DNA of 64,000 bases from Pararhizobium polonicum (lineage in GTDB: Bacteria; Pseudomonadota; Alphaproteobacteria; Rhizobiales; Rhizobiaceae): positions 1-64,000 of the forward strand of contig NZ_LGLV01000021.1 of NCBI RefSeq assembly GCF_001687365.1. The letters run 5' to 3'. Under the pieces are notes generated by a model, which made no database searches, was not told the DNA's origin, and saw only the letters and a program-made list of their open reading frames with translations. Both the position numbers and the translations under genes were made by a program. Shown piece after piece: positions 1 through 8,258 of this stretch. The first letter of the stretch is position 1. Each line of letters starts with the position of its first letter.

Positions 1-62
1 GCTTTCGGCCCGGCACCGAACCCGTCCGTTTCGTCCGCCAGGTGCACGAGATCGGACGATAA
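1..62 (+). CDS. C-terminal end of an upstream gene (partial)
   Basis: Reading frame 3 is open from the window edge to a TAA at 60-62 and encodes about 19 residues ending in VHEIGR. The codons mostly end in G or C, as in the real genes here, which is the only reason to prefer this frame. The product cannot be identified from so little. It would be co-directional with the acyl cassette that starts at 280. Confidence 0.35.
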   Translation, partial: FRPGTEPVRFVRQVHEIGR

Positions 63-279
63 CCCGGCCTGCGCAAGAACGGACGATCGCATCCCGGATG
101 CCGAAACCATCAGCGCCGGGTGAGTTTCATGGTCTGAGCACTACAACACGTTTCACTTACACAAAGCTTTGAGATGTGGATCGCCAGGCGATGCCGGGCT
201 CTACGTTGACGTTCGGAACGCTTCATGGTAGCGGCGGGGCACGAAATACTCGATCCCGAAGGATTTGAGAGGAGCAACT

Positions 280-546
280 ATGGCCGATCCTACACAGCTA
301 GAAAATACGATCCGTAACCGGCTTACCGAGGTTTTCTCGAGCCAGGCCGGAGATGGTGAGATTCCCGCCCTGACCGACGGCACGGTGCTGCTGGAGACCG
401 GCCTCGATTCCCTAGGCTTTGCGATCCTTGTGACACAGCTTGAGGAAGAGTTGGGTTATGATCCGTTCAGTCTGGCGACGGAAGCTTACTATCCCACCAC
501 TTTCCGCCAGTTCGTCGATTTTTACGCAGCCCATCAGCCGGCATGA
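280..546 (+). CDS. acyl carrier protein
   Basis: An 88-residue acidic helical protein with the phosphopantetheine motif GLDSLGF. Ser44 is the expected 4'-phosphopantetheine site, and the spacing and length are typical of a stand-alone ACP. The ATG at 280 is preceded by a good ribosome site (GAGAGGAGC); a TTG at 265 would add five residues but lies inside that site. Its stop overlaps the start of the AMP ligase by 4 bp (ATGA), so the two are translationally coupled. The context (ligase, reductase, GNAT) suggests a dedicated ACP that holds an acyl group for transfer to a sugar rather than the housekeeping fatty-acid ACP. The cargo is unknown. Confidence 0.9.
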   Translation: MADPTQLENTIRNRLTEVFSSQAGDGEIPALTDGTVLLETGLDSLGFAILVTQLEEELGYDPFSLATEAYYPTTFRQFVDFYAAHQPA

Positions 547-1892
547 ACCTGCTCGATCATCTTCAGCTTGCTGATCCGCTCGGGCTGGCACTGGCAACCG
601 AGGCTAGCAGTCTGCAGTTTCAGGATCTGATTGCAGAAGCCGAAGGATTGCGCGCCGCTCTGGGCGAGGTGCGGGGCATACGGCTGTTTCTGAACATCGC
701 TGACCCGGTAGCCGCCGTCATCGCGCTGGCGGCTCTGGATGGCGTGGCCGGGGCCCTTATTCTCTCTTCGCCTACGCTTGATGCGGCGACGGTGGCGGTG
801 CTTGCCGCACGTGCAGAGGCGGATGCGATTCTGTCGGACCGGAACGACCTGTTAGAGGAGATACCGGTTGTTCATCGGGTCGCGGACCTGGCCTTGGTAC
901 CGGTATCGCGGGTTTTCGGCGGCGCGACCGATTGGGTGATGACCACCTCCGGTACGACCGGTCGCCCGAAGCTGGTGGCGCATGGACTGGACAGCTTGAC
1001 GCGTACTACCAAGCAAGACCAGTTGCGGGGGCGCGCTCAGGTCTGGGGACTGCTTTACGACTATACGAGGTTCGCGGGTCTTCAGGTCATGCTGCAGAGC
1101 TTGCTCTCGGGCGCGGTGCTTGGAGTGCCCTCGGCCGATCTGTCGCTTGAGGGCCGAATCGCGTTTCTCGCCGGGATGGGGGTAACGCATCTCTCCGCAA
1201 CTCCGACCTTCTGGCGCAAGGTTTTGATGACGCCGGGAGCAGAACGGTTGGCGTTGCGGCAGATCACACTGGGCGGTGAGATCGCCGATGATACCATCCT
1301 GTCGGCCCTGACACGCCGGTATCCCGGCGCCCGGGTTAGCCATATCTTCGCCTCGACCGAAGCGGGTGTCGGCTTTTCGGTCACCGACGGACGGGCTGGG
1401 TTTCCGGTCATTTTTCTGGACGAGCCGCCGCTAGGTATCGGTCTGCAAATCCGGGACGGCCGTCTTTTTATCCGCAATGAACGCGTGGCCAGCCATTATC
1501 TGGGCGGTGAAGGTGAGCTTGCCTGTGACGGATGGGTCGATACCGGGGATCAGGTTCGCGTTAACGATCAGCGGGTGCTGTTTTTGGGCCGCAGCAACGG
1601 GGTGATCAATGTTGGTGGCGACAAAGTGCATCCCGAAGAGGTTGAGGCGGTCATCTTATCCCATCCCGCCGTCGAGATGGTTCGCGTCTATGCCAAAAAA
1701 AACCCGATTGTTGGGGCATTGGTCGCCACAGACATCATGCCCAGGCCCGGCTGTTCCGATCACGCAGCCCTGCGCGAAGAATTGAAGCATTGGCTGGCAA
1801 CCCGTCTGGAGCGGCACAAGGTTCCGGCATTCATCCGTATTGTGGAAGAGTTTGAAACCAACGCTGCCGGCAAGCTCAAGAGGGGCGAATAA
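543..1892 (+). CDS. AMP-forming acyl-CoA/acyl-ACP ligase (ANL superfamily)
   Basis: A 449-residue AMP-binding enzyme. The P-loop TTSGTTGRPK lies near residues 132-142, followed by ASTEAG (A5), GWVDTGD (A7), KVHPEEVE (A8) and a C-terminal NAAGKLKRGE carrying the catalytic Lys of A10, so both the N and C domains are complete. It should activate a carboxylic acid as the acyl-adenylate and, given the coupled ACP just upstream, load it onto that ACP. It is shorter than most acyl-CoA synthetases (500-550 residues), as is common for ligases paired with a free-standing ACP. The acid cannot be predicted; a short hydroxy acid is one possibility given the following reductase. Confidence 0.88.
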   Translation: MNLLDHLQLADPLGLALATEASSLQFQDLIAEAEGLRAALGEVRGIRLFLNIADPVAAVIALAALDGVAGALILSSPTLDAATVAVLAARAEADAILSDRNDLLEEIPVVHRVADLALVPVSRVFGGATDWVMTTSGTTGRPKLVAHGLDSLTRTTKQDQLRGRAQVWGLLYDYTRFAGLQVMLQSLLSGAVLGVPSADLSLEGRIAFLAGMGVTHLSATPTFWRKVLMTPGAERLALRQITLGGEIADDTILSALTRRYPGARVSHIFASTEAGVGFSVTDGRAGFPVIFLDEPPLGIGLQIRDGRLFIRNERVASHYLGGEGELACDGWVDTGDQVRVNDQRVLFLGRSNGVINVGGDKVHPEEVEAVILSHPAVEMVRVYAKKNPIVGALVATDIMPRPGCSDHAALREELKHWLATRLERHKVPAFIRIVEEFETNAAGKLKRGE

Positions 1893-1895
1893 ATC

Positions 1896-2618
1896 ATGAA
1901 GAACGTCATCGTTACCGGTGCGACACGCGGTCTTGGCCTTGCCATCTGTGCCCGTCTTCTTGCCGTGCCGGACTATCGCATCATCGCCATCGGCCGTTCG
2001 CCTTCGGAAGAGTTTTCCGCGCTTTGTGTGGAACATGCCGAAAACTTGATTTTCCGGCCCTATGATCTGGCTGATCTGGCTGGAATCGCAGCGCTGGTTC
2101 AGTCCATCACGCGGGAATTCGGTCCGCTTTATGCATTGGTCAACAATGCGGCGGTCGGGCTGGACGGGCTGTTGGCGACACAGCACGCCTCGGAAATCTC
2201 GCGGGCGTTGCGTGTCAATCTGGAATCGCCGATCCTGTTGACCAAATATGCTTGCCGGACGATGCTGACCCGGGGCGAGGGGCGTATTGTCAATGTCTCG
2301 TCGATTATTGCGTCGACCGGATTCAATGGTCTGTCGGTTTATGCTGCCAGCAAGGCCGGGCTGGAAGGTTTCACCCGCTCACTGTCGCGCGAGCTTGGCC
2401 GTGCCAAGATCACTGTGAACTGTGTGGCGCCGGGCTATATGGAAACCGATATGACAGCCGGATTGCAGGGAGAGAAGCTAAATTCGATTCGTCGGCGCGC
2501 GCCTCTGGGCTTGCCGCGCCCGGCGGATGTCGCGGGAGCCGTCGCCTATCTTCTTTCCTCCGAAGCTTCGATGGCGACAGGGACAGTTATTACCGTCGAT
2601 GGCGGAAGCACAGCCTGA
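1896..2618 (+). CDS. SDR-family 3-oxoacyl reductase-like protein (FabG-like)
   Basis: A 240-residue classical short-chain dehydrogenase: TGATRGLG nucleotide-binding motif at residues 6-13, NNAA, catalytic Ser in NVSSII, YAASK with catalytic Tyr and Lys, PGYMETDM, and the C-terminal VDGGS. Length and motifs match FabG-type NADPH 3-oxoacyl reductases. It starts 3 bp after the ligase stop, and its own stop overlaps the next start (TGATG), so it belongs to the acyl cassette. It may adjust the oxidation state of an acyl-ACP (for example 3-oxo to 3-hydroxy), or act on a nucleotide sugar. Both are inferences. Confidence 0.85.
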   Translation: MKNVIVTGATRGLGLAICARLLAVPDYRIIAIGRSPSEEFSALCVEHAENLIFRPYDLADLAGIAALVQSITREFGPLYALVNNAAVGLDGLLATQHASEISRALRVNLESPILLTKYACRTMLTRGEGRIVNVSSIIASTGFNGLSVYAASKAGLEGFTRSLSRELGRAKITVNCVAPGYMETDMTAGLQGEKLNSIRRRAPLGLPRPADVAGAVAYLLSSEASMATGTVITVDGGSTA

Positions 2619-3709
2619 TGGGGGCAGTCCGTACCCGCCTGGCCGAAAGCCGTGATCGCGATGCCCTGATCGAATTCATCCGCGACCACTGGTCGGCGCG
2701 CCATGTTTTTGTCTCTGACCCCGATGTTTTTGACTGGCAATATCGCCAGGCTGACGGTCGTATCAATATGATGATGGCCGAGGATGTCGCCGAGGACGGT
2801 CATGCGACCGTTCTGGGAGTGTTGGGATTTATCCCGACGGGGCGCTTCGATCCCGATCTGGGCGACGCCGATATCCTGCTAGCATTGTGGAAGGTGCGCG
2901 AGGATATTGCTCCGCCCGGACTGGGGCTGCGGTTGCTGAAAGCCATACAGGCGCAATTGAAACCACGCATGATCGGTGCCATCGGCATCACGGATGCCGT
3001 CGGGCCGATCTACCGGGCGCTTGGATATACCTTGGACCGTCTGTCGCAGGCCGCCATCGTGAACCCCGCCTTCAAAGGGCGGACGCGTCTGGCGCAGGGT
3101 GTCCCCGAGGCGGCCTTTGCTAAAGGTGCGGTGGATACGACCCGTAGCCTGTGCAAGCTGGATCCACAGCGTGATTCCGATGTGGTCGCGGTACTTGCAG
3201 GCAGGTGCTGCCCACAGAAATCCTGGGCCTATATCCGAGAGCGCTACATCGATCATCCCTGGTATGACTACGATCTTCGCTTCGTCCTGCATGACGGACG
3301 GCCCGAGGCTTTGCTGGTTTGGCGCTCCGTCGAGGCCGAGGGCGCGCGCATCCTGCGTATCGTCGATTCGATCGGCAGCACGGGGTGGCTGCCTTCGGGA
3401 ACAGCGCTGCTGCGGCCTGTTTTGACTGAAGCGGCTGCGGAATATATCGACATCATGGGCTGCGGGCTTTCGGCTGAAAATCTTCAGGCCGGAGGATTCA
3501 TCAGCCCGGAATGGTGCGACGGTCTGATCCTGCCCAATTATTTTGCACCGTTCGAGGCCAAAAATATCCGCATCGCGCTGTCTTGGAAGCGTTTTGACGG
3601 TGCTGCCGGGGCGGATGCGATGTGTCTGTTTCGGGCAGATTCTGATCAGGATCGGCCCAACCAGCCCCTGCCGCGACGAACCGCAGGGTCCGGACAGGCC
3701 GCAGTCTGA
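2618..3709 (+). CDS. GNAT-like acyltransferase, two-lobed, glycan locus type
   Basis: A 363-residue protein. The ATG at 2618 overlaps the SDR stop; the open frame extends upstream, but that part is antiparallel noise over the SDR gene. The N-terminal half has a GNAT-like pattern (ALWKVREDI then GLGLRLL, like the acetyl-CoA loop, then an AVGPIYRALGY segment). The C-terminal half is similarly organised, suggesting a double GNAT fold. The protein encoded at 12928-14025 has the same length and shares ordered motifs with it (SDPxxFxWQY-like, WYxY after HP, a final AGFI). I infer it transfers the ACP-bound acyl group to an amino sugar; donor and acceptor are unproven. Confidence 0.7.
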   Translation: MGAVRTRLAESRDRDALIEFIRDHWSARHVFVSDPDVFDWQYRQADGRINMMMAEDVAEDGHATVLGVLGFIPTGRFDPDLGDADILLALWKVREDIAPPGLGLRLLKAIQAQLKPRMIGAIGITDAVGPIYRALGYTLDRLSQAAIVNPAFKGRTRLAQGVPEAAFAKGAVDTTRSLCKLDPQRDSDVVAVLAGRCCPQKSWAYIRERYIDHPWYDYDLRFVLHDGRPEALLVWRSVEAEGARILRIVDSIGSTGWLPSGTALLRPVLTEAAAEYIDIMGCGLSAENLQAGGFISPEWCDGLILPNYFAPFEAKNIRIALSWKRFDGAAGADAMCLFRADSDQDRPNQPLPRRTAGSGQAAV

Positions 3710-4171
3710 CGGACCGGCGACCTCAAGACAATCCGGGTCGATAGCGGCAGAGTTCATCTCTCGCGACCTGGATCCTGAATCTACGCCAACAGCGTCACCC
3801 TCGGCGTCTTACGTCCGCGGTCGACGATGGCTTCGAAGCCGTTCGCCTTTGGTCCAGGGTTTGGTTTCGGAGTGGTCGTTTAGCCAAAGAGAGGCGGGAC
3901 TTTCCCATGAATGAAATTTTCTCTTCTCAAGTTGTTTCTTATCAACTAAGGATAACTACCTTATCGCCCGTCCGACCATCGCCATACGGATGCTCTTTTT
4001 ATGCGCCTTAAGCTTTTGTGATCTGTAGATCCCATAACTCCGGTTATTGAATAGAGCCGCCCCTTTCGTGGATTTCGTATCTCCACCGGCATCAAGGACT
4101 TACTCTCCCGAGACACAAACCTCAAACAGTTCACAGTTCGACGACAATAAAAAGGTCTCTAAATATATATT
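3710..4171 (+). other. 462-bp intergenic region before wecB
   Basis: No convincing gene. The first half is GC-rich with frames that lack ribosome sites. From about 3905 it becomes AT-rich, as in a promoter region. I see no perfect inverted repeat with a T-run, and only a weak promoter match (TTCGAC, 17 bp, TAAATA) just before wecB. There may be decayed coding sequence here, but I cannot assign it. Confidence 0.5.
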
Positions 4172-5305
4172 ATGATGAAGGTATTGACTGTTTTTGGAAC
4201 GCGCCCGGAAGCCATAAAAATGGCCCCCTTGGTCCTAGGATTACAGCACGACGACCGATTTGAGAGTGTTGTATGTATCACCGCTCAACATCGTGAAATG
4301 TTGGATCAAGTTATCAATCTTTTCGGCATCGTGCCGGATTATGACCTGAATGTCATGCGCGACAAGCAGGATCTGCATAGCCTGACCGCAACAATGGTCC
4401 AAGGTTTGCGGTCTGTTATCAGCGAAACCTCCCCTGACATCGTTCTGGTGCATGGGGATACGACGACGACTTTGGCGACGTCGCTGGCAGCTTACTATTC
4501 AGGCAAGCCGATTGGTCACGTGGAAGCCGGCTTACGGACCGGCGATATCTACTCGCCCTGGCCCGAAGAAGGGAACCGTCGTGTTGTCGGCGCGCTTGCC
4601 ACTTTGCATTTTGCGCCCACTGCGGGCGCGCGTGAAAACCTGTTGCGCGAAAACATTCCGAGTGACCGTATTGTCGTGACCGGGAACACCGTCATCGACG
4701 CCTTGGCCGAGGTATCCGAGCGATTGCTTGGGGACCCGCAGCTTAATGAAAGCCTGCGCAGTAAGTTCCCGTTCTTTGCGCCGCACCGAAAGATTGTTCT
4801 GGTGACCGGCCATCGGCGGGAGAGTTTTGGTTCGGGCTTTGATCGCATCTGCCTTGCCCTTCGCGAGCTTGCTACCAGCTTCGGTGAGGTGGACTTCGTC
4901 TATCCGATGCACCTTAATCCGCAAGTTCGGGAACCGGTCACGCGAATTCTGGGGGCGGCGTCTAACGTGCATCTGATCGAGCCGTTGGACTACCTGCCTT
5001 TTGTCTGGTTGATGAACCATTCTCACATCATACTGACGGACTCTGGCGGCATTCAGGAAGAAGCTCCTTCCTTGGGTAAGCCGGTATTGCTGATGCGCGA
5101 TACTACGGAGCGCCCTGAAGCGGTCGATGCTGGAACGGTGCGCCTTGTCGGCACCGACAAAGATCTTATCGTAAAATGGGTTTCGACGCTTTTGAATGAT
5201 GAGGCTGAGTATCAGGCGATGAGCCGCGCTCATAACCCCTATGGCGACGGGAAATCCGTTGCTCGGATATTGGAAGCACTGCAGGAATTTGGAGTAAATC
5301 GATGA
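4172..5305 (+). CDS. wecB: UDP-N-acetylglucosamine 2-epimerase (non-hydrolysing)
   Basis: A 377-residue enzyme interconverting UDP-GlcNAc and UDP-ManNAc. It shows the family hallmarks [14 protein letters not shown] at the N terminus, [20 protein letters not shown] and [17 protein letters not shown] with the conserved Glu-Glu, at full length for the WecB/MnaA family. It begins with two consecutive ATGs and lacks a clear ribosome site, so translation may be weak or the start off by one codon. The ATGA overlap with wecC couples the two: UDP-ManNAc made here is oxidised by the next enzyme. The hydrolysing homologue in this window (14043-15200) is a different gene of the nonulosonate branch. Confidence 0.93.
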   Translation: MMKVLTVFGTRPEAIKMAPLVLGLQHDDRFESVVCITAQHREMLDQVINLFGIVPDYDLNVMRDKQDLHSLTATMVQGLRSVISETSPDIVLVHGDTTTTLATSLAAYYSGKPIGHVEAGLRTGDIYSPWPEEGNRRVVGALATLHFAPTAGARENLLRENIPSDRIVVTGNTVIDALAEVSERLLGDPQLNESLRSKFPFFAPHRKIVLVTGHRRESFGSGFDRICLALRELATSFGEVDFVYPMHLNPQVREPVTRILGAASNVHLIEPLDYLPFVWLMNHSHIILTDSGGIQEEAPSLGKPVLLMRDTTERPEAVDAGTVRLVGTDKDLIVKWVSTLLNDEAEYQAMSRAHNPYGDGKSVARILEALQEFGVNR

Positions 5306-6579
5306 AAGCGTTCAATTCCGTTTGTATCGTCGGCCTTGGCTACATAGGCCTGCCCACTGCCGTTGTGTTTGCTCTGCGCGCCATAAACGTCGTTGGGCTT
5401 GATGTTAATGCAAGAGCCGTTGAAAAGATAAATTCCGGCGAGCCGCATATCGTTGAACCTGGCTTGGCTGACGCTCTCAGGCGATCGGTTGATGCCGGCT
5501 ATCTGCGCGCGACAACAACGCCGGAACCTGCCGATGCCTTTCTGATTGCGGTCCCAACACCGTTTCGCGCGGGGATCGAGACACACGACCCAGACTTGTC
5601 TTACGTAGAAGCCGCCAGCCGGTCGATTGCCCCGGTGCTAAAAAAAGGCGACCTAGTTGTGCTTGAATCGACCAGCCCGGTTGGGGCAACTGAGGAAATG
5701 GCTGCGTGGCTTGCTCAGGAGCGCCCGGATTTGACTTTCCCTCAGAAAAACGGGGGACATTCGGACATTCGGATAGCGCATTGCCCTGAGCGAATTCTTC
5801 CCGGGCATGCCCTCACCGAACTGGTATCCAATGACCGCATCATTGGGGGAATGACCAAGGAATGCTCCGCTCGTGCCCGGGAGCTTTATAAAATGGTCGT
5901 TGAGGGGGAATGCATCGAAACAGACTGCCGAACCGCCGAATTGGCAAAGCTGACCGAAAATAGCTTCCGTGATGTCAATATTGCGTTTGCCAACGAATTG
6001 TCGCTGATCTGCGATCGTCTCGGAATTAATGTATGGGAACTGATCAAGCTGGCGAACCGGCATCCGCGCGTCAATATCTTGCAGCCGGGTCCAGGCGTCG
6101 GTGGACATTGTATCGCCGTCGACCCCTGGTTCATCGTCAGCCAAGCTCCAGACGAGGCGAAAATAATACGAACTGCACGAGAGGTAAATGACGGCAAGCC
6201 CGAATGGGTGGTGGCCAAAATTCACCAAGCTGTCGCTGATTATATCGAGACGCATTCCGAGCAGCCGCGTATCGGATGCTTCGGCCTATCGTTCAAGCCA
6301 AATATCGACGATATCCGTGAAAGCCCTGCGCTTCGGATTGTTGAAAGTCTGGCGCGCCTTTATCCCGGACAAATTGACGTCATCGAGCCACACTTGCATG
6401 AGTTGCCTGCCGGCATCAAAACACAGGCAAACCTGGTGCGCTCTGTACAGGCCCTACAATCCTGCAGGATTCTGGTGATGCTTGTCGACCACGATGATTT
6501 CAAGGCCATGCCGGTACCGCTTGCGAGCGATTATACGATTATCGACACGAAGGGGGTTTGGTTGAACCGTCCAGCGTAA
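5302..6579 (+). CDS. wecC: UDP-N-acetyl-D-mannosamine dehydrogenase
   Basis: A 425-residue member of the UDP-sugar 6-dehydrogenase family: Rossmann motif [12 protein letters not shown] at the N terminus, [15 protein letters not shown] in the middle domain, and [10 protein letters not shown] with the nucleophile Cys270, followed by the C-terminal domain with [16 protein letters not shown]. It should oxidise UDP-ManNAc to UDP-ManNAcA with NAD, feeding a uronic-acid residue into a surface glycan. It overlaps wecB by 4 bp. WecC is favoured over UDP-GlcNAc dehydrogenase (WbpA type) because of the coupling to wecB, although the two subfamilies are hard to separate by eye. Confidence 0.9.
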   Translation: MKAFNSVCIVGLGYIGLPTAVVFALRAINVVGLDVNARAVEKINSGEPHIVEPGLADALRRSVDAGYLRATTTPEPADAFLIAVPTPFRAGIETHDPDLSYVEAASRSIAPVLKKGDLVVLESTSPVGATEEMAAWLAQERPDLTFPQKNGGHSDIRIAHCPERILPGHALTELVSNDRIIGGMTKECSARARELYKMVVEGECIETDCRTAELAKLTENSFRDVNIAFANELSLICDRLGINVWELIKLANRHPRVNILQPGPGVGGHCIAVDPWFIVSQAPDEAKIIRTAREVNDGKPEWVVAKIHQAVADYIETHSEQPRIGCFGLSFKPNIDDIRESPALRIVESLARLYPGQIDVIEPHLHELPAGIKTQANLVRSVQALQSCRILVMLVDHDDFKAMPVPLASDYTIIDTKGVWLNRPA

Positions 6580-6618
6580 GTACATTCTTTCCAAAATTAT
6601 GCTGCAGGTACGGAATGT

Positions 6619-6656
6619 TACAACGCTGTGCGTCATACATGACGCACAGCGTTGTA
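6619..6656. repeat. 38-bp perfect palindrome (rhizobial intergenic palindromic element)
   Basis: Arms 6619-6636 and 6639-6656 are exact reverse complements (18 bp each) around a 2-bp centre. The core reads GCTGTGCGTC and GACGCACAGC. The element lies 40 bp after wecC, so it could fold at the mRNA end, but no T-run follows. A related core (GTGCGT and ACGCAC) occurs at 7697-7716 in this window. The pattern matches the mosaic palindromic repeats scattered through Rhizobiaceae genomes, as far as I recall. Confidence 0.75.
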
Positions 6657-6802
6657 GGCTTTGATTGACGGGGCAGCAGAATGAGGGCGCGAAGATCAAC
6701 GGAAGAGCTTTGGGCATATCTGCCGGCTTATACCGGCAGATAATTTGAATCCGAGAGGATCTGATGCGCAGAGCCCAAGTGTTTCAACCGGTCAGGGAAA
6801 TG

Positions 6803-7261
6803 CTAACTCCCGCTCGCCACTTTCGGCTTCCTGAAGCGCGCTTTTACTGGCAACACTGCTGATGAAGGCTGGGTGGCATCTTCTTTCACCAGCATTTCCT
6901 CAATTGTATCAATCGATTCTATGACAGAATACTCGGCATGTGTGCCGGAAGCGGTCGTACGAATAGTCGCCAGCCCGCCACGTTCATAGACGCCCACGAT
7001 TTGATCGACATTGATGAACAGGGTGCGGCCGTCACCGCTACGGTTGACATGGATGAATGCCGCGCCGCAAGCTGAGAGTTGACTGACAACTTCTTCGATC
7101 GGTTTCGCTACGACAAAATTGATATTTTCGCCGCCTGCGGTCGTACGGACGACCGTTTGCTGCTCTTCTGTTTGTTGTTGTGCTTCGAAAATAATCACAA
7201 CATGGTCGCTGTTCAAAAGCAGAGAGCCTTTTCCCTCGGGGCGAGTGAATTTCGTAAACAT
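6803..7261 (-). CDS. duplicated FlbD-like small protein, function unknown
   Basis: A 152-residue protein built from two similar halves. Copy 1 (about residues 1-66) runs FTRPEGKG, LLLNSDHVVIIFE, VVRTTAGGE, then IEEVVSQL. Copy 2 (about 72-135) runs VNRSGDGR, LFINVDQIVGVYE, TIRTTASGT, then IDTIEEML. Each half has the order seen in FlbD family proteins (T/N-R-x-x-G, strand with asparagine, short strand, terminal helix), though the resemblance is by pattern only. The C-terminal tail is basic. It stands alone, with a 220-bp gap from wecC and repeats on both sides, and has an AGGAAA-type ribosome site. No flagellar genes are near, so a motility role is not implied. Confidence 0.65.
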   Translation of the reverse strand: MFTKFTRPEGKGSLLLNSDHVVIIFEAQQQTEEQQTVVRTTAGGENINFVVAKPIEEVVSQLSACGAAFIHVNRSGDGRTLFINVDQIVGVYERGGLATIRTTASGTHAEYSVIESIDTIEEMLVKEDATQPSSAVLPVKARFRKPKVASGS

Positions 7262-7834
7262 GATCTCATTTCCTATTCGTCATATCACGACCATGCAATT
7301 TGAGTAGTGGAGCGGAACCGGACGACGCCCAAATCTTGCTTCTGAAACTCGAATGCATGCCGCTCAGGTTTGATATCGTTGGTGAAATTTCGTACTCAAG
7401 ACTTTAAGAGCGCAATATCGTCCTTATAATGGCAGGTCTAAATTTTATCGTTTTATAATATTGACGTGTCTAAAATATGTGAATGATCATCGCAACCCTG
7501 AATTTTCAATATCGTTTCATCTGGTACAGCTGATGAGAAGCATCGCGAGTGGTTGAGCGAGTACGACGAATCATCAATCGCAATGGTCAGGGGAAAATTA
7601 AATGGTAGCCGCTCTACGCCAGAATAGTTCCTTAAACCGGAATCGGTTTAAGGATGAAATTATGCGGCGAGTATAAAGCGTTGCAGCGAACCCTAGTGCG
7701 TTTCGTATGACGCACGGCGCAGTTAAAGTCTGGCAGCAGAGATGAAGGAGGCTGCTTACCGACAGGGGCCCGGAACAGCGGATGGTATTGCTGTGCCACG
7801 CGACGCCTGAATTTTATGCTGTGCGTTTCAGGCC
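7262..7834. repeat. 573-bp AT-rich intergenic region with mosaic palindromic repeat at 7620-7730
   Basis: The 7262-7620 part is AT-rich and presumably carries the promoter of the FlbD-like gene. From 7630 there is a perfect stem-loop: arms CCTTAAACCG (7630-7639) and CGGTTTAAGG (7644-7653). AAGGATGAAATTATG follows, then a second imperfect palindrome with GTGCGT (7697-7702) and ACGCAC (7710-7715). This two-module order (AATCGGTTTAAGGAT..., then a GCGTC/GACGC hairpin) is, from memory, a frequent intergenic repeat in Rhizobium genomes. I find no gene in it. Confidence 0.6.
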
Positions 7835-8236
7835 TTAATTTTCGTCGACGTGGTTTTCGGCATTGTCCGACGTGACGAGCTCCACGTTCTGAATGGTGTG
7901 GAATGTTTCTATGTTGAAGCGGATCTGATACTGGTCCATCCACCCGCCGAGCAAGTCCCGGAATGCCACTGCGAGATGGGCTTTCTGCGCGGGGGTAATC
8001 TCTACCCCATCACTGTCAAATGGTTTTGCAGCCGTTCCGAGATCGCCATTGATCTCAACAAACAGGGCGAGCAGTTGATCAGCCTCGGGAAAGACAAAGG
8101 GGGGCTTCTTTCCCTCCATGACCCAGAAGTTCCGTTCGGGATCGGTCATCGCCCGTCCAGCTGCGACGGCGTCCTCCCGTGTGGGATATGGACCCTGATA
8201 ATGCCCTTCTTTCTCGTAGTAGAACCAGCCGTACAT
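7835..8236 (-). CDS. hypothetical small protein downstream of the exported beta-helix protein
   Basis: A 133-residue acidic protein. It begins MYGWFYYEKEGHYQGPYPTR, an aromatic-rich N terminus of the kind seen in small proteins with a Y-x-G-P-Y/F motif, followed by a helical middle and an Asp/Glu/Asn-rich tail. No signal peptide or membrane segment is seen. The start at 8236 avoids a 44-residue extension that would overlap the upstream gene; it lies 22 bp after the beta-helix gene stop, so the two are probably co-transcribed. It may assist or accompany that protein. I do not recognise a catalytic motif. Confidence 0.65.
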   Translation of the reverse strand: MYGWFYYEKEGHYQGPYPTREDAVAAGRAMTDPERNFWVMEGKKPPFVFPEADQLLALFVEINGDLGTAAKPFDSDGVEITPAQKAHLAVAFRDLLGGWMDQYQIRFNIETFHTIQNVELVTSDNAENHVDEN

Positions 8237-8258
8237 CTGGGGTCCCCGGCCAACTGTC

